Assembly: GCA_009760855.2 (NCBI GenBank)
Contig: WPIO01000019.1
Span: 3,099,501-3,163,500 of the forward strand
Direction of reading: 5' to 3'
DNA length: 64,000 nt
Source: Cristatella mucedo
Taxonomy: Eukaryota > Bryozoa > Phylactolaemata > Cristatellidae
Shown here: positions 30,601 through 41,970 of the stretch, one piece after another
Numbering within the stretch: the first letter of the stretch is position 1
Layout: the number at the start of each line of letters is the position of its first letter
The notes under the pieces: model-generated
What the model saw: the letters and a program-made list of their open reading frames with translations, nothing else
The model's database searches: none
What the model was told of the DNA's origin: nothing
Position numbers and translations under genes: made by a program

Positions 30601-30730
30601 GAGATGATATTTATATATGATATATATGATATTTATGATATATATATTTATTTATTTATTTATTTATTTATCTTATTTATATTTATATATATATATATAT
30701 ATTAATATATATAATAATATAGAGAGAGAT
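30601..30730. repeat. AT-rich simple repeat
   Basis: TATATGATAT, TTTA and TA units in a row, between the membrane-protein and integrase genes of element B. No coding signal. Confidence 0.85.
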
Positions 30731-30797
30731 ATTTATGAGATGATAGTTCGATGATATTGCTAAAGGCACGGATGGAATAGACACCGCTCAAAAAAAT

Positions 30798-31676
30798 TTA
30801 CATACATTTGATTACTTGCAATTCATAATTGACAAAACTTCTCTTTATATCGTTTAGGAAATATCTAACTGGTTTGGTCTTTCATTACCATTTTTCTAAA
30901 AATCGTATGCTTTGTCAAGTTCTATATTGGATCTGTAGCTCTTCTTCTTTTTTCATCTTCTTCTTCACCTGGTTCTATTAAGTATCTAACGGTTGTTCCA
31001 AGTTCTAATAACTATTCTTGTTTTCCTACTTTTCTATGGTACTCCGTTTTCCTTTGTTTGACTCTTTCTTTCTTATAGCTATTGCCGGTTCTTCTCCTGT
31101 TATTCTTGTAATGTTTTTATTCAGGTAATCGAAAATCTTAAGTAGATTCTCAATCCACTCCTTGTTTCTGGTATGATCTCCGGAATACAGACTTTCTAAT
31201 TATTTTTCACACTGAGCAATGAAAGCTCTTTCTGCTATCGTTCTATTCACTCTCTCCACTAGTGCAGCACTTTTCTTGCTTGTCGCTTCTATCACGCGCG
31301 TTCCGTGTTCATTCATTTCTTTCTTAAAATCTCCTTTGAACTCTGATCCAGGATCTACTGTTATCTTCTTTGGCCATTCTAATGGACTCATTGAATAGAT
31401 ATCAACTATCACTTGTTTTACTTCTTTCGATGATTTTGTTTTAAGTGCTCGTTAGTTTTTATACTTACTGGCAACATCAATCACGCTTAATGCGTATTTA
31501 TAACCCGAATCAGTTGGCATATGCAGAATATCTGCTTGATGACTTTCATTAGGCACTTCTGTGTCAAAGAAGTCATGAGGAATTACTTTTGGCCTTGGTT
31601 TGAATACCTGGCTTATATCTGAATCTGGGTCATACTTACCTTCTTTTTTCCTCTCTTTTAAAGTTAGGAATGACAT
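30798..31676 (-). pseudogene. Polinton-type DDE integrase (element B)
   Basis: Starts at 31,676 behind CTCTATAGA with 'MSFLTLKERK'. Core motifs 'NESHQADILHM', 'YKYALSVIDVAS', 'VDPGSEFKGDF' and 'VERVNRTIAERAF' give the Asp-Asp-Glu set. A stop lies near 31,450 and others in the C-terminal part, which still shows 'FLNDIKRSFVNYELQVI'. Less AT-rich codons than the A copy but the same protein family member. Confidence 0.85.
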
Positions 31677-31686
31677 TCTATAGAGG

Positions 31687-32080
31687 ATGAAAATATTTTG
31701 CAAAGTTTGTTCCCAGACTTTAACTGAAAAAGAAAATCTAGAAACTGACCATCCGAAGTATAACAAAATAACTAAAATACCAAAACTAAAAGATGAATTA
31801 CGTTGCGGTCTGTGCGATCTCGATTCAACAGAAACAGAATTTGACTCTGGAATCCTATGAAACAACACAATCACTACCTGCTCAGATTGCAACTATGCGG
31901 AAAATCAGTTTACCAGATCAAACTCAACAAAGATTTATGCCCTTGCCAAGAATCACTATGAAAAGGTGCTCCGAAATCTATCGCCATCACCGGTGTACTG
32001 ATCATGAAACAATAACACTTAATGCAAAACTGTTTCCACTCCTCAAAGGCAAGCGCAAAGCAACAAAACTAAAAACCTAG
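31687..32080 (+). pseudogene. Small zinc-binding protein (element B)
   Basis: Starts with 'MKIFCKVCSQTLTEKENLET' 10 bases from the divergent integrase start, then 'LRCGLCDLDSTETEFDSG' and 'TTCSDCN'. In-frame stops follow. Matches 15,175-15,545 of element A, including 'ETEFDS'. Confidence 0.5.
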
Positions 32081-32104
32081 TAGTATTACAGTTTCATCTC
32101 TATT

Positions 32105-32971
32105 ATTCACGTGAATACATAGCTGATCAAGATATTGGCTCTTAAATTACCTATATTATCAACAAAGTAACAGTCAGTAGGTATCCTAGTGAAAAACGCA
32201 TAGTAATTAAAATCTGCTCCTGTGCTTACAGTGTTTATTGCGCGCACATCTCCTGAAACAACAGTAGTATCGGAACTGGAACAAAGATAAGCACAGTTAG
32301 AATTCTCAGCAACCATCACGCTGAGCATTATTATCGGTGGAGCACTTTTATTAGTCCACGAATAATTAATTAACTGAAGTCTTGATAATTGAATTCATAG
32401 ACCTTGGATTAAATGATACTTGTATCACTGCTATTATTTTTTTACTGTTTTATTGACATAACTTTTTGTAGCAGCATCACTAGGATTAACAGGATCAGCA
32501 TAATTAATTGTCGAATTATTTCCCATATTTAGCGTTGTTGTTGCAGGGCTACCATACAATGCAGCATCTCTTTTCATTCCTCCCTAAGTAACACAAAAGT
32601 CGTCAGGTAGAACAGTAGGAGTAGTAGCACTTTGATTTCCAATAAGCAGAAGTAATAGCAAAACCATTCATATTTAAATCTCCTGTCATCGCATCTCCCG
32701 ATTAACTAAAATAATTGCTAATTAGGGAAACATTAACAGCATCTGTTGGATTTACTCCAGCCCCAACATTAGTATCTGCAACGCCTTTGAAATCAATTGT
32801 CCCTGAGTTTCCTACTATAAGATTGGCATCAGCATAAGATTTCGTAACAGCGTCACTTGGATTAACTGGATCGGCAAGATTCGATACTCTATTCCCATTC
32901 GCAGAAAGGTCCAATAATAAAGAACCGCTGAACTTCTTAACGTAAGCACTAAGATCTACTTTGCGACTCAT
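32105..32971 (-). pseudogene. Fibre-like protein 2 (element B)
   Basis: Begins 'MSRKVDLSAYVKKFSGSLL' and 'NLADPVNPSDAVTKSYADAN', 'NVGAGVNPTDAVNVSLI': phage-fibre-type repeats. Broken between about 32,700 and 32,330; the C-terminal domain resumes with 'VVSGDVRAINT' and 'FFTRIPTDCYF', as in A (14,274-15,132). Confidence 0.65.
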
Positions 32972-32979
32972 CTAAGCAC

Positions 32980-33844
32980 TCACTTTGCAATTAAAACTTT
33001 AGATTTATCAATCACTTGTCCAACTATTGGAACAATCCTTGCAAACCTACCGGGATCTTCTTCTTCCACTACTTGTTGTAGTGATCTCCTGACGTAATGC
33101 TTAATATCAAATCCAGGTTTAACTTTGTTATTTAATCTACCGTACTTTCTGATCAAACTCAAAATCAAAATACCTCTTATTCTCAAGCAGATACATAAAC
33201 AGTGGGCACCTCAATGGCATGTCTATTTCTGTCTCTGTAGGAATCCTTACATTTCCTGCTGCAATGTAATCGACAGGTGAATCTTCACAGTTCAATCCTG
33301 GAATTATTATTTCAAATTCGGAGTAAAGACAATCACTTAGTCCTAACACATGAAAACTAAGCAAACACTTGGCGGGATACTGTTTTCGGAATTACTCCCT
33401 TTTGTATTTGTTGGCTCCAGCATAAAATGCATTTTATTTCAACTAAAGTATGCCCCTAATTATTCCATCAGTGCAATATCTGTAAACCCATCACGACTAA
33501 AGCAATCATTTGAATTTTTGAGCTTTGCCCCAAATTTCATCTCCAAAAACTTAGCGGCAATCGGTTCAAACACTTTACCAAATAGCATCGGTGGAAATCT
33601 TTTTATAGAGCTATTTGCAATATATTTTTCTAGATTTTGATTATCCATTACATCAGTGTCATAGTCACATTGATCACCAAATACCATTCCGGCCCCGAGC
33701 ACAGAATAAACTTCTGATCTCCCATTGTTAGTCATCGCATTCTTCCACTCCTCCAAACCTTGAACAAAATCAAACTTTACTACTGTATACCATATAAAAA
33801 TTTCATTCAGTATCAATATTGTCGTAAGTCCGTAATCTTTTCAT
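32980..33844 (-). pseudogene. Unknown protein(s) following the major capsid gene, present only in B
   Basis: The ATG at about 33,844 overlaps the stop of the capsid gene (ATGA). Readable pieces are 'FVQGLEEWKNAMTNNGRSE', 'KRFPPMLFGKVFEPIAAKFL', then, in another frame, 'GNVRIPTETEIDMPLRCPLF' and a C-terminal basic/helical part 'KPGFDIKHYVRRSLQQVVEE'. One or two genes cannot be decided. No homolog in element A. Position beside the capsid gene suggests a virion protein. Not recognised. Confidence 0.4.
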
Positions 33845-35398
33845 GCAGTTAAACTGCCTTCCATTGCCTTAGACGCTAACTCTGCTGTGCTATCGGAGAT
33901 CGTTAAGTAATGAAGAATAACATTTTCGCCGGCAGGAATTAACTCATTGAACTCAATAGTAACATCGACTCTACTAGTATTACTCAAAGGTTGATCGTTG
34001 TACTGCAAGTCAATCACGTGAATTGGATACAGCGTTAACCATTCAGGATAAGTAACACCAACAGGCTCAGTAACAGGAATTGTTTTTCTGAATTGTATGA
34101 AATCAAGATATTCAGTTGAGCATCTTCCATCTTTGGGATAACTACTTCTAGCTAAAGCACGATATTGGGTAGAACCATTGGCTATTACAACGACGTTCTT
34201 AATGTTTCCGTGATTGTAAGCACTAGGATTGTGTGTGTAGTTATTGTATTTGTTAAAGTTTGGTGCCGCAAAGATGAGCCATCTAACCTTGTCAATATTG
34301 TTCTGGACCGACAGAATTTTTGTGAATTTCAAGCCCTGGTTCAAAGTACTTATTGTTATGTTTTCGTATCGCCTTACTCTATGATTCAGAGATTTCTGCT
34401 AAGCTCTTTTCAATGCTAAGAGCAGGAGTAACACATGGAACCATGAGCCTCATTTTTGATATAGCAATCCTGAAAGAACACGATCCAAACTCGATCGCCA
34501 TTAGCCGCAACTGCTCATCTTGTGGCAATTGTGTTAGCAGTATTACCAATAAGACCTGTTGCTTCAGGTCATTATAGCGTTATAATCAGCCCCTCCTATG
34601 TGGGTAAGTTGTAGGGTGAAAGGAATATTAGAGAGTATTCTGTTCACGTCAGCACAGGAACCTGACAGTCTAGAAAGAGGCGGCGAAATGCTAAATGTTC
34701 CTGCGGTATCAGCAAGAGTACAAGTGAGACCTCTACGGCAAACGAATCCGTTGTTAGAAGTAGTTGCACCAGCCGCATTAGGACTGCTGTAGCTTCCAAT
34801 TCCCCTATACGTATACGTCATTGTACAATGTCATCCTTTTTTCATCCTGTTGCAGGACCTTCTGTCCTGATGTAGTTATTCGGATAGGTTAGCATACCCA
34901 TTAGGGTTAAAACTGTGCCAGGTCCTTGTGGCAAAACAAACTTTCAATCTCTTCTGTGCCAAGTCTAACTCTAATTGAGCTAAACATCCAAGCGCCCGCA
35001 TTATTAACAAGGCCTACTGCCAGAGTTCTGTTATGTGCTAGAAAAGTATTTCCTGCTTCTCCTGGAACTTGGATTTACCCCTCAAGCACCAAATAGGAAT
35101 CAGGCAGAACATAAAACAAATCTTGTTCACCTAGCACAGCGAAATTTACTAGCTTGTCGGATATAATGTCTGTTCCTGCTCCATTAGTTTGGTAGAACTC
35201 ACGATACTGATAGTTCCTAATGGGGTACCTTCGCAGCCTCAGATCACTGAGTTCTAGAATTGTTTCAATCGGAGCACTAGCCACACTTTCTCTATACATA
35301 GTAAAACAAATTATTTTCTCCTTTGCGTGTACAGACCAGCACAGTAGTTTTTTCATTGTTCCTCCGTAACCATCGGATCTCCCTCATTGTTCATGAGC
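33841..35398 (-). pseudogene. Double jelly-roll major capsid protein (element B)
   Basis: About 520 codons with frame breaks. The N-terminal domain shows 'SYLVLEG', then 'VGLVNNAGAWMFSSIRVRLG' and 'TEEIESL', the hallmark region of Polinton/NCLDV-type capsid proteins (a strand, the 'NNA..MF' turn, and the 'EIE' strand). The C-terminal jelly roll contains 'YPIHVIDLQYNDQPL' and ends 'VDVTIEFNE' and 'ENVILHYLTISD'. It would form the hexameric capsid units. Stops and shifts at about 34,900-35,080 and 34,350-34,560 inactivate it. The coiled-coil gene lies upstream, as in A, but A has no such gene between its coiled-coil and fibre 2 genes. Confidence 0.75.
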
Positions 35399-35449
35399 AG
35401 TTACAAACATTAGTTCTTTAATTGATTTCTCTTTGATGACTTTCTTGAT

Positions 35450-35938
35450 TTATTTGCACTCTTTAGGGTCATTCTCCTTGAGCGTTTCTGAGTAATCTTC
35501 TACTTCTTCTGGCTCTGCTACGACTTTCACCTTCCCCTTCCTTTTTGGCTTCATTTTCTGAGGCCTAGCGCGCTTGATTTCAAGGTTTATCTCTTTCACC
35601 TTGTGGCTTCCATGGTCTTCCTCTCTTCTTGCGCCTTTCCAGCTCGTATCCTTCTTCGCCTCTCTTCCTCGGGCCTCTGTCGTCATCAAGCAGCTCTCGT
35701 CGTTTCAAGGCTTCACTCTTGATCGACCTTTCCTTTTTTTTTGTCTGAAGCTCGATCAGTGTGCGTGCTTGATGCATCTCAATGCCTTTGTTAGCAATAT
35801 TTACACCAAGATTAGTCATTCCAGAGATCAAGACAGCAACTTTGCCAATTCCGTCAATAACCTTTATCAAGAACACCCGAGCCATACTTCCCTCCTGTAT
35901 GTAATCTTACCATGCGCAATTCTAGCGTAACATCCCAT
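35450..35938 (-). pseudogene. Coiled-coil charged protein (element B)
   Basis: Starts behind TAGTATAGAAGA with 'MGCYARIAHGKI', close to A's 'MSSYARIGHDRI'. It then carries 'NKGIEMHQARTLIELQTKK' and Arg/Lys/Glu-rich sequence, ending in a basic stretch and an acidic tail. Frame changes occur inside. Copy of 13,821-14,260. Confidence 0.5.
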
Positions 35939-35944
35939 TCTTCT

Positions 35945-36806
35945 ATACTATCTGGAAATTTCTATTTTCGCCATTACATCTGATCCAACAATAATGTCAT
36001 TACCATTTTGGTCTGTCAAACAAATTCTGAGAGTACTTATCGCTTCTATATCTCCTCTCGTCGGCAGAGACATCATTTTTGGCAAATGAATGTCAACTTT
36101 GTCCCCAGGATTTATGTCTGCTATGTCAATGATTTACAACGCAGAACACTATCTAAGTAATCATATTTGATATTCTGCATAATTCATTCCCGGATTAACC
36201 AAGTCGCAATCGACACTAATCCATTTCACGCCCTTGTTATCTGGCAAACTCATTTTGCTCCATGCTTTGTAAGTGCCAGAAAAGTTCGCAGGTTTTTCGA
36301 TTGCATCGTAAGGCATTCCTCCGACTATAGCCAGATCAAGCGAACCCTGTTAGTTCGCCGAGCGTGACGTCACCGATTAAAGCAGATACTCCGGAAGCGC
36401 TACTTCCTAACAGAACGACGTAGTCTCCGACGACTTGCATTATAATATTATCATCCGTGTCAACGGCAAACCTAATTCCATAACGCTCTTCTGACTCGGC
36501 TCGTATAAGTCTGTGTTTCTGCTTTGTGCATCTGCCAAAAGCGTAAGCGAGGCACTCAATGTATTTGTTATTTTCGTTGAATCGTAATAACCAGGAGGAA
36601 CTTTAATCGAAACTAATGTTGTATCTGTCATTGATCTCCTGTACCGCAGTGTATCATTCGCACCTTGAACAACATTCAATATTATTTTGTTAGTGTAAAC
36701 AAACTCGACTCTTCTAAGCCCAACTTTGCTAAATCCCTTAAGGATTATTGGTTGACTTAATGTTTTTTGAATCGGAACCAGTTGTTTTTGTTAACCTTAT
36801 TGACAT
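35945..36806 (-). pseudogene. Minor capsid candidate 2 (element B)
   Basis: Starts at 36,806 behind ATATAAGA with 'MSIRLT', like A. Beta-rich fragments such as 'LRYRRSMTDTTLVSIKVPPG' are visible; the rest is scattered over frames. Matches 12,876-13,811. Confidence 0.5.
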
Positions 36807-36813
36807 TCTTATA

Positions 36814-37690
36814 TTATACTTCAACAATTTCTATCACAACTGTAAATTGCTGTAAACCAAAGTCTAAAAAATGTTTATCTTGATTTGTAACAGTAATCAC
36901 TATATCAGAAATCACTTTACGAACTAAACCATGATATTCAATAGTACTTGGCTCATATACCATTTGTTCCCAAGGATAGAAATTGTAAGCAAAACTTCTA
37001 AGCACTTGTGATTTTTCTCCATTGACGTAACTTGAGCCACTTGAAACCAAGTTGCAATTCACAACTACTAAGTTAACATCAGAAAAAACTAGTTCATTTT
37101 CAGAGACAAATTTTGTGTTTGGCACGCATGTTACTTGATCCGTAATACTTGGATAATGTGTACTAAAATTAAGATCTGTTGTGTAAGCCGAACCAGTAAA
37201 ACCAAGAGAATACTAGAAACACTGGACTTGTTTGCACGAAACGTCCAACCAACGGGCATCATAATCTATGAATTAGAAGTTGCTCTATCAATTCCAAGTT
37301 GGAATTTGTCTTTAGTTACTAATGACTGGGTTATTGAATTATTTATTGTGTCATCAATTCCAATTGTAAATCATCCGAAACAGCTGAATAAATTCCAGGC
37401 CCTCATCGTTACTGTTTGCTGAGATCCACCAGAAACTCTATAAACAAAATTATTATTCGAATCTGTTATGTTCTTTGCTGAATTAGTTCCTACGACCTTT
37501 TTGAAACAGATCTTCAATTTCTTGCTCCTAAGCATGATTGGGTCATCTATTCGGATTCTGGCATGTTTTTTGTTCCAGAAATGCTAAACACATATTCTTC
37601 TGGCTTTGAATGGGAAGATCTTCTTATTGCCTCAAGGTTCTTCAGCATTCCTGAGACATTTTCAGAAGTTCCGACTCTATATGCCAAGGT
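36814..37690 (-). pseudogene. Minor capsid candidate 1 (element B)
   Basis: The C-terminal 103 codons are open: 'LVVVNCNLVSSGSSYVNG', 'LRSFAYNFYPWEQMVYEP' and 'IVITVTNQDKHFLDF' plus a last strand. The N-terminal part lies in other frames ('MLKNLEAIRRSS', 'EEYVFSISGT'). Copy of 12,010-12,866, where the frame continues across the same region. Confidence 0.55.
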
Positions 37691-38646
37691 CATATAAAAG
37701 TTTAATGATTCTAGCAATATGACTCTTAGGTGCTTTTCGGGATTTCTCCAGGTAATCTACTGCAGCGCTAATGGAACGAATTACTCCTGTGTTCCCAGCA
37801 GCTAGTTCACAAATCCACAGTTCCAATTTTCTCAAGCAATTCTGCTTCATTCTTAACAATCAAAGGAATTTTAGTTGCTCCAGTGCCAGCCTTTTCCCTT
37901 GACATCACGCTAACTGGCTCTCCACTCACTCTATTCTTTAGTTCTAGGTGTTTTGGATCCTCACCAGATAATTTTTGGTAAATGCTTGGTAATGTTTCTC
38001 CTTCGTTTCTAGTTTCTTCGAAATCTTTTACCATTTGCTTAACACCAGCAGGCAACTTTTTTCCTTAAGGCAAATCTTTTGGTGAGCTATAAGCTTTGAC
38101 ACTTTGGCAGTCTTTGGAGTGCGAGGGCTCGCATTAAAATATATAATTGCTCGGCTATGTCCTTCTGAATAGCATCAATAGCACTTTTGGTTTGTTCATT
38201 AGGGGTACTAGTTTTTGCAGCATTTGCAATTTGGATTGCTTTTTATATTTCTTTTCTTTAACTGCTTCAGAAACTCTACCAACAGTTAGCGATGCATCAG
38301 AAACAGCATTCAAACTCTCTATCGCTCGTGCTGTCTAAATTTGTCTAGCAAGAGAAGGCCTAACTTTCTTCAGTTTCTCAATTGCTAGGTTACCAGAGTC
38401 ATCAGTTGCTCTCTCTAGCGCGCTTTGTTCTAAATTTGCCTCAGCGGTGTCTCTAGCCGTAATTTCCGCTTGAAGCCTCTGCATTCTTAGATTATTCTGC
38501 AATGCAGTAGAATCACGCAAGTCTTGCAAATCACGAAATCTCTTCTCATAGTCCAATGCTTCCTTCACACTTCTATTATACTTCTTCCCAGGCTTTGAAT
38601 AAATCTTACAGTTAAGCTTAGCCTTATATCTATTGTTACTTTTCAT
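37677..38646 (-). pseudogene. Long helical protein (element B)
   Basis: The ATG overlaps the ATPase stop (TAATG). Coiled-coil N-terminus with 'LERATDDSGNLAIEKLKKV', a broken middle and a C-terminal 'WICELAAGNTGVIRSISAAV' ending at 37,677. Copy of 10,876-12,007, without its Pro-Val-Val repeats. Confidence 0.5.
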
Positions 38647-39315
38647 TAAAAAGAAGTTTTTACTTGTCGACCATCATTGTCTACAGACCAAAATCGGCCT
38701 TCAGACTCTGTTTTCGTAAGATCAGTGACACAGTACCTAGAACGATTCCTTGTGCAAGAGTTGACCCAATCACGGAATTACTTTCTATCAATGTCGCCAG
38801 TGTATGTTTTTCGAATATATTCAGTGTCAGTTGCATTCTGCTTGAAAAAGATTACTACGTTGATGTTGTTTCTAATTTCTCTCCTGTGGATGTTAGTGAA
38901 TCCTTGTGCAAGGTAGAAGATGTTTAATCATTTGTGTCTCCCTCTTGTAAAATAATCTAGAATATTTTTTTGGTCTTCAGTCATTAGGTCATCAAGCACA
39001 ACAACATTCTTGCAGTTCTTGTATGAATCAACTTCTGGCATTTGCTCGATTCCATCAATCCAAAAGTTAACGCCCTTTGCAGTTTTGTCCATCGCAGACA
39101 TAAGACCTTTATACAACTTCTGGTCAAGACTAGAAGCAAAAACAGTACAAGTGCTGTAGTTTACAATCCATAGAAGATTCAATTCATAACCAACTGTGAT
39201 TTACCTGATCCACTGGGGCCAAGCACTAAAGCACGAATTGGAACTTTCGGTTAAGGTTCTTTATGACCTGTTACCGAATCTTGTCCAAAAGCAAACGCTT
39301 TAACTTTTAGTGACA
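38646..39315 (-). pseudogene. Packaging ATPase (element B)
   Basis: Starts with 'MSLKVKAFAFGQD' and contains Walker A 'LGPSGSGKSQLV' and Walker B 'NVVVLDDLM', then 'ILDYFTRGRHK' near 38,930. A TAA at about 39,255, other stops and frame changes break it; the end 'GRFWSVDNDGRQ' is still readable. Same family and order as 10,195-10,863. Confidence 0.8.
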
Positions 39316-39326
39316 TCCATATAGAA
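39316..39326. promoter_or_regulatory. Divergent promoter, ATPase / zinc-ribbon gene (element B)
   Basis: Only CATATAGAA-type sequence (11 bases) separates two divergent start codons. The plus-strand box reads ATATAGAAATG. Confidence 0.5.
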
Positions 39327-39599
39327 ATGGAAGGAAACATTTAATGCTTCAAGTGTAAAAGGCATGCAGAAAATCTACATGAAGAGTACACTGAAATTCA
39401 AGGCTCAAAAGGCCCTAGAGGAGGAATGGTGAAAGCAATCTGTATGATTTGTAAACATATGAAAACAAAGTTCGTTCCATTGCGACATTTTGCTGAAATT
39501 GGTGCTGGTGTTCTAACGCATGGCAAACCTAGAGGCTCTTGCGTGAAAATTAACAAAGAAGAACTCTTGCAAGGACCGCATGAAGCTCTTAGTGAATAA
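39327..39599 (+). pseudogene. Zinc-ribbon protein (element B)
   Basis: A 91-codon frame with one TAA at 39,342: 'CFKCKRHAENLHEEY', then 'GGMVKAICMICKHMKTKF' and 'LTHGKPRGSCVKI'. Two CxxC pairs. Matches the first part of 9,689-10,172. The protease gene follows after 5 bases. Confidence 0.55.
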
Positions 39600-39604
39600 A
39601 AAAA

Positions 39605-39994
39605 ATGAAGTCCTCAGCACTAACAGACACTAAGATACAGGAATACATCACTAAACTAGGGATACCAAACTTCAGAGGTGTGTTCGCCAGAGACGAGCTA
39701 ATGAAACCACAAGAGACAGGGTGCTTCATTTGCAATACTGGTAAGACTGAGCGCGAAATCTATCACTGGGTCGCCTTTTGCAAACAAGGCACAAATTGCT
39801 TCTACTTCGATTCTGTTAGGGCTCCCTAAATGCCTGAATTTGTTGAATACTTCGGAACATTGCTTAGTTTTTCAACATTCCCACTGCAAGATTATTCTGA
39901 AACAAACTGCGACTCGTGGTGCTTAGTTATCCTGAAACTAATGAGCTTGAACAAACTTCGGAACAACAATGGAACTGCTCTTAAAATGATTTAA
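39605..39994 (+). pseudogene. Adenain-like cysteine protease (element B), one stop codon
   Basis: 130 codons in one frame, interrupted only by TAA at 39,827. Adenovirus-protease features: 'GIPNFRGVFARDEL' at residues 17-30, catalytic His in 'IYHWVA', 'FYFDSV' with the Asp, 'FPLQDYSE' with the Gln, and 'NCDSWCL' around the Cys. Usual enzymes have Gly after the catalytic Cys; here it is Asp. The enzyme would mature capsid proteins. The A copy has lost everything after the His. Confidence 0.75.
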
Positions 39995-40019
39995 ACAGAA
40001 AAAAATACCTAGATACGAA

Positions 40020-40149
40020 ATGAAAGTAAACGTCAAGGTGAATGCAAAGCTGCTATTCTAAATGATTCGCGTGTTATCATTCCTGAGGGAAGACCTGCAC
40101 ACGTTCATCTTGAAGAAAATGTTTCGAAAGATTCAAAGTCATATTAGAA

Positions 40150-40184
<35 letters not shown>

Positions 40185-40220
40185 CTCCTGAGATTCTGCC
40201 AATGATTCAAGCCATTGCAT
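40020..40220 (+). pseudogene. Beta-rich protein after the protease (element B), truncated
   Basis: Begins 'MKVNVKVNAKL', then in other frames 'PEGRPAHVHLEENVSKD' and, beyond a (TA)n expansion at 40,158-40,190, 'ITPEILPMIQAIAS'. These match the fused second half of 9,079-9,707 in element A. The remainder is cut off by a LINE-2 fragment at 40,222. Confidence 0.55.
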
Positions 40221-40221
40221 C

Positions 40222-40395
40222 TCAAGCATGTAATGTAATGTAATGTATCTCCATCTGTAACTCCACAAAGTCATAAAGACCGTGTGGGTGTTACGCAGGA
40301 GAGCTTTGTATAGCGCACTCACAGCCTAAGCGGCTTTCGGTACGCATTCGGTAGCCAACAGACTTCGTCTCACGCAACAGAGAGAAAGTGATAGA
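40222..40395 (-). mobile_element. LINE-2 3' end fragment
   Basis: (ATGTA)n tail at about 40,229-40,247 and the conserved 3' region TCTCCATCTGTAACTCCACA to ACGCAACAGAGAGAAAGTG. It lies between viral remnants; compared with A the PLA2, beta-rich and half of two other genes are missing here, so the insertion may have come with a deletion. Confidence 0.8.
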
Positions 40396-40695
40396 TAGAA
40401 TTATTAATCTTAGGGAGGCAAGTAGATCCGAGAACATGTGGAATATGAGAAATAGATTGGGGGCTCTTCTCACTTTATAGGTGTATCTTGGCATAGTTTA
40501 AAGCAAAAATGACAATCGCAGAATAGTATAGAAGGACTACGGTACCACCTAGGTTATTTCGAAGACCCTATTGATGCGGCACAAGTACGAGATCTAGAAG
40601 CAATTCACTTGCATTTGCAATATGCTGAGTTAAATTTTACTTATTATCTCACAGACGGTAATTGATTAGTCCATTACACATGTTATTAATTATTA
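40396..40695 (+). pseudogene. HNH-AP2 endonuclease remnant (element B)
   Basis: Pieces 'INLREASRSEN' (end of the HNH fold) and 'LGYFEDPIDAAQVRDLEAIH' plus 'AELNFTYYLTDGN' (AP2 part and C-terminus) match 7,514-8,098. The HNH catalytic core is gone. Orientation relative to neighbours is the same as in A. Confidence 0.65.
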
Positions 40696-40696
40696 C

Positions 40697-41105
40697 ATCT
40701 CTTTTTCAACTGGTCTCTTAGCTTTAAGATTTCCCTACGGATTTCTTCCTGAGATCGGCGCTCGGCGTACAATTTTGCAAGTAACATTAATGATTCTGAC
40801 TTGTAGTCACATGTTTTGACGCCTATCGACGACTGCTCTACTTTTTTTATACTTTTCTTTACCTCGGGACTTCAATCAACTCCACCGTTCTCAACAAGTG
40901 TTTTGCCCTTGTTGATATAATCCAATTCTCCACAAACTTCTGTCGTATCTACTCGTTGTGTCATATCAATATCAATTCCATTCTCTAATATTTCTAACTT
41001 GGCCTTCAGATCTGATACAGCATTTCTCAATATAGAACTCTGCAATTCTAAAGCGCTACGTCGTTCTTCATGCGTGTTCTTCGGAGGAGCTCTTGCAGTG
41101 AACAT
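40697..41105 (-). pseudogene. Small coiled-coil protein (element B)
   Basis: Begins 'MFTARAPPKNTHEERRSALE' with 'LRNAVSDLKAKLEIL' and ends after a stop at about 40,872 with 'KSESLMLLAKL' and 'SQEEIRREI'. Copy of 7,095-7,517. Confidence 0.5.
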
Positions 41106-41116
41106 CGTAATGTCTA

Positions 41117-41751
41117 TTATTTTTTTATAAATCCAACAACTGTAACAGCGATTGACACCGCAGTGCCCACATCTCCGACAATAGCTGCTATGCTAGCAAC
41201 GATAGCTGGGATAGCCGGCAGGAATCCTTATCTTACTTCAAGAAGTTTTTGCTCCAAGACTTGGGATCGAGTATTGAGGCATCCCAATCAGCCTTTTCGC
41301 CAAACACTTCGCTTAAGAACTTACTAGGATTCTCATGCCAGTCGGAGCCGGCCCGTTGTGCTTCAAGTAGTATCTCATTGATGTAATACGCAACTTCTAA
41401 ACTTGATATCATTTTCTTTAATCCTTCAATTGCTTCAGGTATTGTCTTCCAAGCGACGTGTCCATACTTTTCAGATGCTATATTGTCAACTATTTCCTTG
41501 ATGAACAAACCAAGGTCAACGATTCCCGTAATGCCCGAAAGATAGCCACCGAATACTTTTGTATTAGATCCAATGACTTTCAAAGAACTTGGCGCTTTCG
41601 GCACTATTCCTACAATCTTATTCGATGCTGCTAATGAAATTTTTGCGGCAATCTTTGGAGCTATTTTGACAATGCCCATGGAAACAGCCTCACTTGCAGT
41701 ATTAACTCCTGAGACGATTTCCTTAGCAGTGTCCAAATCCTTGCTTGACAT
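41117..41751 (-). pseudogene. pX-like membrane/core protein (element B)
   Basis: 172 open codons (41,751-41,233) carry 'IVKIAPKIAAKISLAASNKI', 'FGGYLSGITGIVDL', 'YYINEILLEAQ' and 'LDPKSWSKNFLK'. After one stop the frame continues with 'GFLPAIPAIVASIAAIVGD' and 'GTAVSIAVTVVGFIKK' to 41,117. Two hydrophobic segments in the tail. The B copy shows that the two A pieces (6,408-7,083) are one gene. Confidence 0.6.
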
Positions 41752-41761
41752 CTTCTGCTAG

Positions 41762-41960
41762 TTCGCCCCAACTATTTTTTTCGGGAGCTGAAGTGTCGCT
41801 CCTGAACCAGCACTCAAAGCTTTCGTAATCTTGTTCATAAACGCCTTGTTCAGTTCTACTTCAGTGCCATGTCCGATATTTTCAAATTTTACTCTTATTC
41901 TTCGACCAGAAATCAATACATCAATTTCTTTAGTTGTAGTTTGCTAAGATTCAACTTCAT
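41762..41960 (-). pseudogene. Small protein, element B only
   Basis: About 66 codons: 'MKLNLSK', 'EIDVLISGRRIRVKFENIG', 'LNKAFMNKITKAL', 'GATLQLPKKI'. One frame change near 41,940. The end resembles the beta-rich protein at 8,148-8,495 (short strands, 'L.LPK'), so it might be a relocated or shortened relative. Divergent from fibre 1a with 10 bases between starts. Confidence 0.4.
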
Positions 41961-41970
41961 TTCAATATAG
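41961..41970. promoter_or_regulatory. Divergent promoter beside fibre 1a (element B)
   Basis: TTTCAATATAG fills the gap between two divergent starts; the plus-strand ATG follows ATATAG at once. Equivalent to 6,396-6,407 in element A. Confidence 0.5.
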
